A stretch of DNA of 64,000 bases from Gillisella vitis (lineage in GTDB: Bacteria; Pseudomonadota; Alphaproteobacteria; Rhizobiales; Rhizobiaceae), in the NCBI RefSeq assembly GCF_001541345.2, contig NZ_LMVL02000006.1, forward strand, positions 186,001 to 250,000. The letters run 5' to 3'. The notes under the pieces are model-generated. The model worked only from the letters and a program-made list of their open reading frames with translations. It had not been told where the DNA came from and made no database searches. Made by a program: the position numbers and the translations under genes. Shown here piece by piece: positions 26,156 to 35,400 of the stretch (its first letter is position 1; each line of letters begins with the position of its first letter).

Positions 26156-26757
26156 CCATGGTGGGGATCTCGGCGTTGTTTGCACTTGTCGTTGGCATTC
26201 CGCTGGCGGTTTTCCTTGTGCTTTCCTCACCCGGGGGGGTGATTGAGGCACCGCGCGCCAACCGGATACTGGGTGCGCTGATCAACGGTTTTCGCGCCAC
26301 GCCGTTCATTGTGCTGCTGGTGGCATTGTTGCCTTTTACTCGGCTGGTCACTGGCACCACCATCGGCGTATGGGCCGCCATCGTGCCACTGTCGATCAGT
26401 ACCACTCCCTTTTTTGCCCGCATTGCCGAGGTCAGTTTGCGCGAGGTGGATCATGGATTGATTGAAGCCGCGCAGGCCATCGGGTGTCGCCGCTGGCATA
26501 TTATTCGTCATGTGTTGTTGCCCGAATCCTTGCCCGGTCTGGTAGGCGGTTTTACCATCACTATTGTGACGATGATCGGGGCTTCAGCCATGGCCGGGGC
26601 CGTGGGTGCAGGCGGGCTTGGCGATATGGCCATCCGCTATGGCTATCAACGGTTTGATACCACAGTGATGATTGCAGTGATCATCGTTTTAATTGCCACG
26701 GTCTGCCTTGTCCAGTTTACTGGAGACCTCATCGTCCGTCGCTTGCAGGCGCAGTAA
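26156..26757 (+). pseudogene. metI: MetI-type ABC permease, 5' truncated by the IS
   Basis: About 200 residues matching the D-methionine-type permease MetI from its first helix onward (MVGISALFALVVGIPLAVF), with the EAA loop GLIEAAQAIGCRRWHIIRHVLLPES and the strongly conserved GAVGAGGLGDMAIRYGYQRF. The usual 18-20 N-terminal residues are replaced by IS sequence; the frame stays open through the IS end, and ATG 26158 could still start a shortened protein. MetN (ATPase) and MetQ (binding protein) are missing here, so the importer is broken even if the permease is made. It lies 26 bp before a monooxygenase gene, a known pairing in sulfur-scavenging loci. Confidence 0.8.
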
Positions 26758-26783
26758 CGTCCGTTTCCATCGAGAATAGTATC

Positions 26784-28166
26784 ATGCCTCCCATAAAACA
26801 GATTATCCTCAATGCCTTCACTATGAATTGTGTGGGGCATATCAACCATGGGCTTTGGGCACATCCCCGTGATCGCTCCCATGAATACAAGACGCTGCGC
26901 TACTGGACCGATCTGGCCCGCACACTGGAGCGCGGCCTGTTTGATGGGCTGTTTCTCGCCGACATTGTCGGCGTCTATGATATTTACCAGAATTCGGTTG
27001 ATCTGACATTGCGCGAATCGATTCAGCTACCGGTGAATGACCCGATGCTGCTGGTGTCGGGCATGGCATCCGTCACCGATAATCTTGGTTTTGGCATCAC
27101 CGTGAATACCAGTGTCGAGGCACCCTATACCTTTGCCAGAAAAATCTCGACGCTCGATCATCTCACCTCAGGCCGGATCTGCTGGAATATCGTCACTGGT
27201 TATCTCGATAGCGCCGCCAAGGCATTGGGCAAGACCGGCATGACCGAGCATGACACCCGCTACGACCAGACCGACGACTATATGGACCTGTTATATAAGC
27301 TCTGGGAGGGAAGCTGGGAGGAGGGGGCCGTGCGCCTCGACAAGCAGGCGCGGATATATGCCGATCCTGCCAAGGTTCATAAGGTCCAGCACCATGGACC
27401 CTATTACCAGTCCGAGGGCTATCATCTGTGTGAGCCCTCGATCCAGCGTACGCCGGTACTCTATCAGGCCGGCACATCGGGCCGGGGCCGGAAATTTGCC
27501 GCACGCCACGCCGAATGCGTGTTTATCGGCGCCACGGACAAGGCAGCAGCGCGTAAAACAGCCCAGTCTTTGCGGGAAGAGGTGGTCGCCGCAGGTCGCC
27601 ACCCTGACGACATCAAGATCTTTCTCGGTGTTACTGTCGTGACCGACAAAAGCCGGGAAGCCGCCGCCGACAAGCTGGAGGACTACCGCCGCTATGCCAG
27701 CCCGGAAGCGGGCCTAGCACATTTTTCGGCCGGAAGCGGCATCGATCTCTCCCGCTACGAGCTTGATGATCCTATCCAGTACGGCCCCACCAATGCCATC
27801 CAGTCCGTCACGCAACTTGCCAAACAAAAGGGATGGACCAAGCGGCAATTGTTGAACGAGCTTTCCATCGGTGGACGTTATCCGTTAATCACCGGCGGGC
27901 CTGGCGAGGTAGCAGAGGAACTGATCTCCTGGATCGATGAAGGCGATATTGATGGCTTCAATCTCACCCGCGCCGTGACACCGGAAAGCTATGAGGATTT
28001 TATCGAGTTTGTGGTGCCGGAATTGCAAAGCCGGGGCGCTTACAAGACCAGCTATGGCCAGGGCTCCTTACGGCATCGGCTGTTCGGCGAAGGCAACCGG
28101 CTTCCCACCCGCCATGCCGACAGTCGCTATAGGGACTGCTTGATAACATGTCCATCGGCAGAATAG
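26784..28166 (+). CDS. NtaA/SnaA/DmoA-type FMNH2-dependent monooxygenase
   Basis: A 460-residue luciferase-like (LLM) monooxygenase of the NtaA/SnaA/DszA/DmoA branch, which uses FMNH2 and O2 to oxidise small N- or S-compounds. Branch motifs: FTMNCVGHINHGLWAHPRD, LARTLERGLFDGLFLADI, the flavin-site region STLDHLTSGRICWNIVTG and RTPVLYQAGTSGRGRKFAARHAE. It needs a separate flavin reductase, and none is seen in the window. It follows a truncated metI, so it was probably part of a methionine- or thioether-type uptake operon. A close relative is truncated at 47422-47760. Confidence 0.88.
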   Translation: MPPIKQIILNAFTMNCVGHINHGLWAHPRDRSHEYKTLRYWTDLARTLERGLFDGLFLADIVGVYDIYQNSVDLTLRESIQLPVNDPMLLVSGMASVTDNLGFGITVNTSVEAPYTFARKISTLDHLTSGRICWNIVTGYLDSAAKALGKTGMTEHDTRYDQTDDYMDLLYKLWEGSWEEGAVRLDKQARIYADPAKVHKVQHHGPYYQSEGYHLCEPSIQRTPVLYQAGTSGRGRKFAARHAECVFIGATDKAAARKTAQSLREEVVAAGRHPDDIKIFLGVTVVTDKSREAAADKLEDYRRYASPEAGLAHFSAGSGIDLSRYELDDPIQYGPTNAIQSVTQLAKQKGWTKRQLLNELSIGGRYPLITGGPGEVAEELISWIDEGDIDGFNLTRAVTPESYEDFIEFVVPELQSRGAYKTSYGQGSLRHRLFGEGNRLPTRHADSRYRDCLITCPSAE

Positions 28167-28508
28167 ACGAATTTGTAGATCGTCTCATGCCTGGCAGAAA
28201 TAGGATACTGTCTCAGGCGCATTTGGTCTGTGATCTGCTATGATGGCCAACCGTGGATGAGTCGGTCGCCAATGGACTTGCTCATATTTGAGAAACGCGC
28301 CAGCTTCCAGAGCCTTATTGCGTCTGAACCGCGCTCTAATTTTGCTGGAGACCGTTTGATTTAAGTTATGCTGCCATGGCTGGGGCATCCAGTATTACAT
28401 AGCATTGGTCTGGCCTGCGGCGAGTTTATCAGACATGACGTTATGTGGGAACATTATATCACGAGGTTCTATAGGATGGCCTTCGTTACATTGTTGTTGT
28501 GAGCGCCC
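28167..28508. other. intergenic stretch, no gene recognised
   Basis: About 340 bases between convergent genes. A 67-codon open frame on the minus strand (28185-28388) has no recognised family and no good start context. No terminator-like hairpin or repeat pair was found by eye. Confidence 0.4.
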
Positions 28509-29579
28509 TTATCCGCGAAGTAGAGGCAGCACCTGCTGTCCCTGTCGTGCAATTTCGCCGAGATAAGGCGTATCTGATAAAACGAAATGCGTGATTCCCA
28601 GGTCCTGATATTTTTTTAGGGAACGGGCAACATCCTGCGCAGAACCCACCAGCCAGGTGGTGCCAGCCCCGCCGCCGCCAAATTTTCCGGGTGTGGTGTA
28701 GAGATTGTCGTCGAGAACATCGCCGCGCTTGGCCAGATCATAGAGCCGCTGTTGGCCAATGGCAACGGTGCCTGCGTGATCGTGCCAGACCACGCCGCTG
28801 CTCTTGGCCATCGCCTCAACCTTCGCCTCGGCATCAGCCCATGCCTGTTCTGTTGTGTCGCGCACCAGCGTGGTCACGCGCAGGCCGAACTGGAGAGGGG
28901 GCAGATCACGATCCAGCTTATGGCTCAGGGCCTTCAGGCGGTCTATCCGCTCGGCAATATCCGCAAGCGGTTCGCCCCAAAACAGCTGAACATCGGCCTC
29001 GGTTGCCGACACCTGTTCGGCAGCAGGGGAGGCACCGCCAAAATAGAGCAGGGGGTGTTTGCGCTCCCCGCGCTGCTGAAGCCTTGGCTGAACGGTTGAC
29101 TTTGTGACGTGGTAATAGTGCCCGTTGAAGCTGACATTCTCCTCGGTCCACAGGCGGCGGGTCAGCCGCATGAACTCGCGGGTGCGGCCATAGCGCTCGG
29201 CTTGATCACCCTCGGTGTCGCCATAGGCCGAGACGGAATCTTTGCCAGACACAATATTGATGCGCACACGCCCGCCCGTCAGGTGATCCAGCGTGGCGGC
29301 GGATGCGGCGAAATGGGCGGGCTGCCAATAGCCCGGCCGGATGGCAATCAAGGCTTCAAAACTGCGCGTGCGTGTGGCCAGCGCTGTTGCGACGGTGAAT
29401 GTATCAGGGCGCCCCCAACCGGTGCCGATCAGCGCGCCTTGCCAGCCGTTTTGTTCCAGCGCTTCGGCTTGTGTCACCAGTGTTTCAAGATTGTTGTGAC
29501 CAACGACAGTATCGTCACCGCGATGCCCCGGTACAGTCTGGTTGGGAATGTACCAGAGACATTGCAACTCATTGCTCAT
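28509..29579 (-). CDS. SsuD-like FMNH2-dependent alkanesulfonate-type monooxygenase
   Basis: A 356-residue LLM monooxygenase most like SsuD, which releases sulfite from alkanesulfonates. Matching features: the LWYIPNQ start strand, GALIGTGWGRPDTF, TLDHLTGGRVRINIVSGKD, LLYFGGASPAAEQVSA and GGGGAGTTWLVG. ATG 29579 is preceded by a perfect GGAGGACACA ribosome site; an in-frame ATG 15 bases upstream is less likely. Last gene of the operon that starts at 37035. No SsuE-type flavin reductase or SsuABC transporter is nearby; the operon's importer is of the Gsi/Dpp type, so the substrate is probably a larger S-compound. Confidence 0.87.
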   Translation of the reverse strand: MSNELQCLWYIPNQTVPGHRGDDTVVGHNNLETLVTQAEALEQNGWQGALIGTGWGRPDTFTVATALATRTRSFEALIAIRPGYWQPAHFAASAATLDHLTGGRVRINIVSGKDSVSAYGDTEGDQAERYGRTREFMRLTRRLWTEENVSFNGHYYHVTKSTVQPRLQQRGERKHPLLYFGGASPAAEQVSATEADVQLFWGEPLADIAERIDRLKALSHKLDRDLPPLQFGLRVTTLVRDTTEQAWADAEAKVEAMAKSSGVVWHDHAGTVAIGQQRLYDLAKRGDVLDDNLYTTPGKFGGGGAGTTWLVGSAQDVARSLKKYQDLGITHFVLSDTPYLGEIARQGQQVLPLLRG

Positions 29580-29606
29580 TGTGTCCTCCAACATGCCTCA
29601 TTGAAT

Positions 29607-30209
29607 TCAAACCGCTGGTGTTGGCTCGCCCAGCGAGAGCATCAAGCGGTTTGCCCAGTTGAAGAAGGCCGCGCCATGCACGACATCATAGATCTCGTCA
29701 TCGGAGAGACCGGCCGCGCGAAGCCGCTCCACATGGGTTGCCGCAAACACGGGCGGTGTTGCGGTCAATGCAACAGAAGCGCTGACAATGGCGTTCCAGC
29801 GCTCATCAAGATCAGCCCCCACGCCGTCATCCAGCAGTTTTTGCACATCATCCTTGCGCGGTGAGTGGTGCGATGCAAAGCGGGAATGGACGGACGCGCA
29901 AAAGATGCAGCCATTATAGCGCGATGTGGTGGTGGCGCTCAGTTCGCGCTCGGCGCGGGGCAGGCCATCTGCGGTGTTGTAGAAAATATCCTTATCGGTC
30001 TTGGTGCGGGCTTCCAGAATATCGGGATCGCGCACCAGAAGCGAAAAATAGGGTGATTTCGCCCGCGCCTTATCCACCAGCGCTTCATAATGGCGCTCTG
30101 TCAATTCAGATTCGGTGAGAGGCTCAAGCCATGGTGTCCAGCCGATCTGGTCTTGCGTGAACACATTGGGGGCGTTGTCCACCTTGGGTTCGATAATCGT
30201 GTCGGTCAT
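29607..30209 (-). CDS. AhpD-like alkylhydroperoxidase-domain protein (Avi_7169-type)
   Basis: A 200-residue helical protein of the carboxymuconolactone decarboxylase/AhpD fold. The redox active site CxxCxxxH is present as CIFCASVH (C101, C104, H108) and is followed by FASHHSPRKDDVQKLLDDG. From memory it fits the family named 'alkylhydroperoxidase domain protein, Avi_7169 family', known only from neighbourhoods with LLM monooxygenases like this one. Its function is unproven; peroxide or sulfenic-acid reduction beside oxygenases is a reasonable inference. It sits 12 bp after the cysteine-less partner at 30222-30800. Confidence 0.82.
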   Translation of the reverse strand: MTDTIIEPKVDNAPNVFTQDQIGWTPWLEPLTESELTERHYEALVDKARAKSPYFSLLVRDPDILEARTKTDKDIFYNTADGLPRAERELSATTTSRYNGCIFCASVHSRFASHHSPRKDDVQKLLDDGVGADLDERWNAIVSASVALTATPPVFAATHVERLRAAGLSDDEIYDVVHGAAFFNWANRLMLSLGEPTPAV

Positions 30210-30221
30210 GATGGATCGTCC

Positions 30222-30800
30222 TTATGCGGCGTTCAAGACTTTCAGACCGGCGACAACGCGGATCTGAAAGGCGAGGAAGGAAATCAGCTGCGACAGCGTG
30301 ACAATGCCGGTGGTGCTCCAGCCTGCCTTGAGCAGGGCATCAAGTGCCTGCGGCTTGGCATCGCGCAGATGAAAAATCAGAAGATGGGCGTGTTCCAGCG
30401 CCGCACTTAAGCGGGCACCAAGGATGGTTTTTTCGCTCTCAGCCACGGTAAAAACAGGCCCCTCGCTGTTCTCAGAGGAGAGCGGACCAGCGGGATAATG
30501 GCCGTAAGGGCCAATGGCTGTTCCCTTCGATGCAGCGGTCTGAACAGCGGTCAACAGCGCAGGATTGGCGGCGAGCTTTTCCGCGTAGAATGCGGCGATC
30601 TCCGGTTGGCCGTGCAGGGCGGCCACGAAAACAGCAACAGCAAAGCGCTCTTCGATGGAAATCTGGCTGTCATCGCCGGGTGCAAACAGTGCTTGCCAGC
30701 TGGCTTGCGCCCCGTCCTTGGTCACAGGGCGGCGTGCGCGCAAAGCCTCGCCTTTGGAGCCGGGAACAATGCCGCTGAGAGTGTCAATAATATCGGTCAT
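30222..30800 (-). CDS. CMD-domain protein lacking all cysteines (Avi_7170-type)
   Basis: A 192-residue protein of the carboxymuconolactone decarboxylase-like fold, seen in IEERFAVAVFVAALHGQPEI and LIFHLRDAKPQALDALLKAGW, a pattern repeated in CMD proteins. It contains no cysteine at all, so it cannot do AhpD-type thiol chemistry on its own. From memory it corresponds to 'CMD domain protein, Avi_7170 family'. The directly adjacent gene encodes the CxxC-bearing relative, so a heteromeric complex is plausible. Function unknown. Confidence 0.78.
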   Translation of the reverse strand: MTDIIDTLSGIVPGSKGEALRARRPVTKDGAQASWQALFAPGDDSQISIEERFAVAVFVAALHGQPEIAAFYAEKLAANPALLTAVQTAASKGTAIGPYGHYPAGPLSSENSEGPVFTVAESEKTILGARLSAALEHAHLLIFHLRDAKPQALDALLKAGWSTTGIVTLSQLISFLAFQIRVVAGLKVLNAA

Positions 30801-30832
30801 CAGACTTTACTTTCCTGATAAAATTCAATTGA

Positions 30833-31870
30833 TTATTCTGCGGCGGCCAGCGCTTGCTGCGTGTTTCTGCTCCAGCCCAGTTTGGGGGCGACTTCTGCGG
30901 CAATCAGCTCAATCGAGCGCAGAATATCGGCATGGGGTGGATCGATGGAGTGAACCTGAAACACGAGTTCGGTGGAGCGGGCCAGTGCTGTATCAGCCTT
31001 CAGCGAGGCAATCACATCATCCGGTGTGCCCACATGGCTATCCAGCGCCTTGATCAGATCTTCCACGCTGGTGCCTTCAATGCGATGGCCTGCTGCGGCA
31101 AAGCGGGCGGCGACTTTGGTGAGGCCAGCTTCTGCCAGCTTCAAAGCGCGCTTGCGGTCTTCGGCCACAAATAGGCTGCGGGAGCCGAGAATGCGCGGGG
31201 CGCGGCCTTGGGGCAATGCGTTCAGATAGGTATCGATGATCGGGTTTTGCAATTCATCAAGTCGCGCACCGGGTCTATCTGCCGGGCGCGGCTGGGTGCG
31301 AGACAGCATCAATCCATCGCCGCTTTCACCCGCAAGCTTTGCGCCAACGGGTGAGAAGGTGGCAAGCCACACCCGATCCAGCAGATGCGGGGCATTGGGA
31401 TAGAGCCGATTGCCTGCGCCCACGTCCTTGCCCGCCCAAGCCTTGCGAACGATGTCGAGATATTGGCCATAGACCTCGCCGCGCTTGTCGGCAGCTATGC
31501 CAAAAGCCTCGAACGATTCACGGGTGCCACCGGTGCCAAAGCCCACTTCCAGACGACCACCCGACAAAAGATCGGTCACGGCGGTATCTTCGGCTACCCG
31601 CAGAGGATTTTCCATTGGCAGGGTGATGACCCCGGTGCCAAGCCGAATGGTGGATGTGCGGGCCGCAACATGGGCGAGGAAAACCGCTGGCGATGGCAGG
31701 CCACCTTCTTCGGCATGGAAGTGATGCTGGGCGATCCATGCGCTGTCAAAGCCATTGGCTTCGGCGTGCTGGATTTGCTCTTCAGCCAGACGATAGCGCC
31801 CCGCCGCATCGGTATCATCCAGCAACCGTGTGAAAAAGCCAAGCCGTTTTGGCTGTGTTGTCTGCGTCAT
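30833..31870 (-). CDS. LLM flavin monooxygenase, KPN_01858-type
   Basis: A 345-residue luciferase-like monooxygenase. Family marks: FDSAWIAQHHFHAEEGGLPSP, STIRLGTGVITLPMENPLRVAE and LSGGRLEVGFGTGG, as in bacterial luciferase-like LLM proteins; from memory it fits the KPN_01858 family, which co-occurs with the AhpD/CMD pair and a family 5 binding protein exactly as here. It should need reduced FMN. The ATG at 31870 overlaps the stop of the fused ATPase by four bases. Substrate unknown. Confidence 0.83.
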   Translation of the reverse strand: MTQTTQPKRLGFFTRLLDDTDAAGRYRLAEEQIQHAEANGFDSAWIAQHHFHAEEGGLPSPAVFLAHVAARTSTIRLGTGVITLPMENPLRVAEDTAVTDLLSGGRLEVGFGTGGTRESFEAFGIAADKRGEVYGQYLDIVRKAWAGKDVGAGNRLYPNAPHLLDRVWLATFSPVGAKLAGESGDGLMLSRTQPRPADRPGARLDELQNPIIDTYLNALPQGRAPRILGSRSLFVAEDRKRALKLAEAGLTKVAARFAAAGHRIEGTSVEDLIKALDSHVGTPDDVIASLKADTALARSTELVFQVHSIDPPHADILRSIELIAAEVAPKLGWSRNTQQALAAAE

Positions 31871-33522
31871 GATGGTGATCCTGCTGTCAGTGAATGTTGG
31901 TGTTTTTGCGGAAAAGCCCGACCGGGAATGGCCTCGATCAATTCGCGGGTGTAGGCGCTTTGTGGATGGGTGAAGACCTCTTCAACCGGGCCGTAATCAA
32001 CCTGTTTGCCATTGTGTAAAACCGAAACGGTGTCAGCGATCTGGCGCACCACGGCCAGATCGTGCGATACGAAAATATAGGTTAGGCCAAAATCGCGCTG
32101 CAAACTGCCAAGCAGGGCAAGAATTTGCGCCTGCACCGTCACATCCAACGCCGAGACGGCCTCGTCCAGCACAACCACCTCTGGCTCCAGCACCAGAGCG
32201 CGGGCAATGGCCACCCGCTGGCGCTGCCCGCCTGAGAGCGCATGGGGTTTGCGGCTGAGAACGGAAAGCGGCAGGCCAACGCGTTCAATCATAGCTTCAA
32301 CGCGCGCGGCGCGTTCTTGCTTCGGAAGCGGTTCAAAATTCAGCAGCGGTTCTCCGACAATCGAGAAAATCGTCTGCTTGGGGTCCAGAGAACTCCACGG
32401 GTTTTGATAGACAAGCTGCACCTTGCGCCGGAACGCACGCAGGCTTTTGTGGTTCAGGCTGCCAAGATCAAAATCACCCACCCTGATGCTGCCGGAAGTC
32501 ACTTTCTGAAACCCGGCAATGCCCCGGATTGTGGTGGTTTTGCCAGAGCCGGATTCGCCAACGATGGCATGGGTGGTGCCTTGCGGAACGGTGAAGGACA
32601 GGCCATCAACAGCGCGGAAACGTTCACCCGTTGGCAGTTTGAATTCCTGCACGAGATTATCGACGGTAACACTGATGGGACGATCCGCCGCAATGGCAGG
32701 CCGCACAATCGGGGCCGCCAGCGATGGCGCATCGGATAAGAGCCTTGCCGTATAAGCGCTTTTGGGTGCGGCCAACACCTCTGCTGTCTTGCCCTGTTCC
32801 TGAATGCGGCCAGACTGGAGCACCACCAGCCGATCCGAGCGATCAGCGGCAACGCCCAGATCATGGGTCACCAGCAGAACGGCGGTGCCATAGGCTTTGC
32901 GCAGATCGTCAATCAAATCCAGAATGCGACGCTGCACGGTGACATCCAGTGCCGAGGTGGGCTCATCGGCAATGATCAGCGCTGGTTTGAGCGCAATGGC
33001 GATGGCAATCAGCACCCGCTGTTTCATGCCGCCGGAGAGTTCGTGCGGATATTGTTTGGCCCGAAGCTCTGGCTGGGAAAGGCCCACTTGCGTCAACAGC
33101 TCCACCACGCGCCTATCAGCATCCCGGCGGGAAAGCTTGCCGTGGATTTCCAGAATTTCGCGCACCTGCGCGCCAACTGTGAGCACCGGATTGAGCGAAT
33201 TGGACGGGTCTTGCGGAATAAGGCTGAGAACGGGGCCGCGGATGCCGCGCAAGCGCTTTTCACTCCAGCGCGAAATCTCCTCGCCATTCAAACGGATGGA
33301 GCCGCTATCAATCTGGCCATTGCCAGATAGCAGGCCAATGATGGCCTGTGCCGTGGAGGTCTTGCCGGATCCGCTTTCGCCCACCAGTGCCACAACCTCG
33401 CCAGCCCCGACCGAGAACGAGAACGAGAACGAGACATCATGCACTACGCGGGTGCGCGTTTCTCCATCACCATAGGAAATATTCAGGTCACGTATATCGA
33501 GAACAGAAGGGGTCTGGCTCAT
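31867..33522 (-). CDS. GsiA-like ABC ATPase with two fused ATP-binding domains
   Basis: A 551-residue protein joining DppD-like and DppF-like ATPases in one chain, the layout of the glutathione importer ATPase GsiA. First domain: Walker A GESGSGKTS (48-56), QDPSNSLNPVL, LSGGMKQRVLIAIAIALKP, IIADEPTSALDVT. Second domain: GESGSGKTT, YQNPWSSLDPKQ, LSGGQRQRVAIARALVLEP, VVLDEAVSALDVTVQ. ATG 33522 begins the homologous part; the open frame extends upstream to 33786 only as an overlap of the permease gene. A short in-frame hexanucleotide repeat encodes Ser-Phe repeats just before Walker A. Confidence 0.92.
   Translation of the reverse strand: MSQTPSVLDIRDLNISYGDGETRTRVVHDVSFSFSFSVGAGEVVALVGESGSGKTSTAQAIIGLLSGNGQIDSGSIRLNGEEISRWSEKRLRGIRGPVLSLIPQDPSNSLNPVLTVGAQVREILEIHGKLSRRDADRRVVELLTQVGLSQPELRAKQYPHELSGGMKQRVLIAIAIALKPALIIADEPTSALDVTVQRRILDLIDDLRKAYGTAVLLVTHDLGVAADRSDRLVVLQSGRIQEQGKTAEVLAAPKSAYTARLLSDAPSLAAPIVRPAIAADRPISVTVDNLVQEFKLPTGERFRAVDGLSFTVPQGTTHAIVGESGSGKTTTIRGIAGFQKVTSGSIRVGDFDLGSLNHKSLRAFRRKVQLVYQNPWSSLDPKQTIFSIVGEPLLNFEPLPKQERAARVEAMIERVGLPLSVLSRKPHALSGGQRQRVAIARALVLEPEVVVLDEAVSALDVTVQAQILALLGSLQRDFGLTYIFVSHDLAVVRQIADTVSVLHNGKQVDYGPVEEVFTHPQSAYTRELIEAIPGRAFPQKHQHSLTAGSPS
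33413..33434. repeat. in-frame hexanucleotide repeat (gagaac)3+
   Basis: Three full copies of gagaac plus a partial fourth lie within the fused ATPase gene. On the coding (minus) strand they read TCGTTC repeats, giving SFSFSFS at residues 31-37, in the beta-strand ahead of Walker A. Related ATPases usually have a single Ser-Phe there, so slippage expansion is likely. A change by whole units keeps the frame. Confidence 0.8.
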
Positions 33523-34397
33523 CGGCTGGTGCTCCCCAAGGATTGGCTGATGCGGTTGGCAGACAGCACCACGGCGACCACAATCAGGCCGGGGGCTGTG
33601 GTCAGCCACCAGGCGGTGGCGAGGTAATTGCGTCCTTCGGAAATCAACAGGCCCCATTCCGGTGTTGGCGGCGGTGCGCCATAGCCGAGAAAGCCCAGCG
33701 TGGACATTTGCAAAATGGCCCAGCCAAATTGCACGGCGGCATAGGCAATCACCGAGGTAAGCGAATTCGGCAGTATGTGCCGCCACAGCACGCTCAAAAA
33801 TGTGCCACCGCTGCCATAGGCGGCTTCGACAAAATCCGCCCGCCGCACCCGCACCACTTCGGAACGGGTCAACCGGGCAAAACCGGCAATGGCGGAAACA
33901 CCCACCGCAATGGCGGCATTGATGGTGCCAAAGCCAAGCAGAATGATGATGCTGAGGGACAGAAGCAGCGTGGGAATAGACAGCAGCACATCGACAAGGC
34001 GCATGATGACCATATCCCAGCGCCCGCCCACGGCTCCGGCAAAAAGCCCAAGCAGGGTGCCCGCCACCAACCCCACACCAACGGCGGCAAGTGCACCAGA
34101 CAGCGAGTGAACGGAGCCATAGACAATCCGCGCATAAAGATCACGCCCAAGGGAATCCGTGCCGAGAAGATGCGCCGCAGATGGCGCTTTCAACTGCCCG
34201 CCGGAAATGCCTTCCAGCGGGTTATAGCTGGTAAACAGCCATGGCAAAGCCGCCCAGAGCAGCACGGTGACCATGACCACCCACGCCAAAACCAATCCGG
34301 GGCGCAGCCGTTTCAAACGGGTGAGGGATGTCCGGCTGGTGACGCTATCGGATTTCACGGCATGGGTTTGCAGAGAAAGAATTTCGACACTGCTCAT
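33519..34397 (-). CDS. Dpp/Gsi-type ABC permease, DppC/GsiD-like
   Basis: A 292-residue inner-membrane permease with the DppC hallmark AHLLGTDSLGRDLYARIVYGS and the EAA loop DFVEAAYGSGGTFLSVLWRHILPNS. ATG 34397 is chosen because homology starts there (cytoplasmic N-terminus, then LVLAWVVMVTVLLWAALPW); the frame runs open further upstream into the other permease gene. It overlaps the ATPase start and the DppB-like stop, giving tight translational coupling. Confidence 0.9.
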   Translation of the reverse strand: MSSVEILSLQTHAVKSDSVTSRTSLTRLKRLRPGLVLAWVVMVTVLLWAALPWLFTSYNPLEGISGGQLKAPSAAHLLGTDSLGRDLYARIVYGSVHSLSGALAAVGVGLVAGTLLGLFAGAVGGRWDMVIMRLVDVLLSIPTLLLSLSIIILLGFGTINAAIAVGVSAIAGFARLTRSEVVRVRRADFVEAAYGSGGTFLSVLWRHILPNSLTSVIAYAAVQFGWAILQMSTLGFLGYGAPPPTPEWGLLISEGRNYLATAWWLTTAPGLIVVAVVLSANRISQSLGSTSR

Positions 34398-35341
34398 GAT
34401 GTGGCTCCGTTCCGGCTTCTCAGGCGGGGATCGAGAAGGGGATAGGCAAGATCGACCAGAAGATTGATGATGACAAAGGCAGTGGCGGAGATCACCACAA
34501 TGGCCTGAAGCACGGCAATATCCTGCGTGCTGACGGCTTTTTCGGTCAATTCGCCAAGCCCGTTCAGGCCAAACACGGTTTCGGTCACCACGGCTCCGGC
34601 CAAAAGCTCGCCAAACAGCACACCGGCAATGGTCATAACTGGTAAAGCCGCATTGATGGCCACATGCCGCCATAGCACGCGGGCGGGCGTGGCCCCCTTG
34701 GCAATCACCACAGAGATGAAAGGCCTTGTGCGGATTTCATCAATATTGCGGATCAGGATTTGCGCCAGAGGCGCGGCAATGGGGACCGACAGGGTGATAA
34801 CCGGCAGCACCAGACTTTCCCATGGTCCGGGATTGATCACTGACACCAGCTTGAGCCGGAAGGAGAAAATCTGGATCAGCATAATGCCCAGCCAGAACAC
34901 CGGAACCGAAATCAACAGCGAAGGCACCGCCTGCACCAGATTGCGCAGAAACGAAAACGGCGCGAGTGAAGACAGTACTGCTACAAAGACCGCAAGGGCG
35001 ATGGCAGCACCAAAGGCGAGCGCCGCCAGTGTCAGCGTGGCAGGCAGATTGGTGGCCAATTGCGCCGTCACAGGCACGCCTGCATGCAGCGAATAGCCAA
35101 AATCGCCCTGTAAGAAATTCGCCAGTGTGTGGAAATACTGTACGAACACCGAGGAATCTACGGCATAAGCGGCACGAATTTCCTTAATCTGGTCGGGGCT
35201 TAACCCATAATCCGGGCTGAGAAACTTGATCAGCACCGCATCTCCGGGCATGGCCTGCAACAGAATAAAGGACAGGGTAAAGGCTGCCCAGAGCACCAGA
35301 ACCGCCTGTCCTATCCGGCTTGCAACATATCGCGTCATCAT
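34394..35341 (-). CDS. Dpp/Gsi-type ABC permease, DppB/GsiC-like
   Basis: A 315-residue permease with a first helix IGQAVLVLWAAFTLSFILL, the motif QAMPGDAVLIKFLSPDYG, six or so helices, and a recognisable EAA-type loop ending in RVLWRHVAINAALP. Two adjacent ATGs (35341, 35338) are possible starts. It lies about 60 bp after the binding-protein gene and pairs with the product of 33519-34397. Confidence 0.9.
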   Translation of the reverse strand: MMTRYVASRIGQAVLVLWAAFTLSFILLQAMPGDAVLIKFLSPDYGLSPDQIKEIRAAYAVDSSVFVQYFHTLANFLQGDFGYSLHAGVPVTAQLATNLPATLTLAALAFGAAIALAVFVAVLSSLAPFSFLRNLVQAVPSLLISVPVFWLGIMLIQIFSFRLKLVSVINPGPWESLVLPVITLSVPIAAPLAQILIRNIDEIRTRPFISVVIAKGATPARVLWRHVAINAALPVMTIAGVLFGELLAGAVVTETVFGLNGLGELTEKAVSTQDIAVLQAIVVISATAFVIINLLVDLAYPLLDPRLRSRNGATS

Positions 35342-35400
35342 CGATCTCCGCAGATTTCAAAACCGGGTGGCATCGGTTGCCGCCACCCGGTTGCTGACGA

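Noticed and set aside
28185..28388. Small minus-strand frame in the 28.2-28.5 kb gap
   Set aside because: No recognisable family, no clear ribosome site; kept only as an intergenic note.
33348..34445. 365-codon plus-strand frame across the permease and ATPase genes
   Set aside because: A long but antisense frame, very rich in His, Gln, Gly and Arg; both genes on the minus strand are certain.
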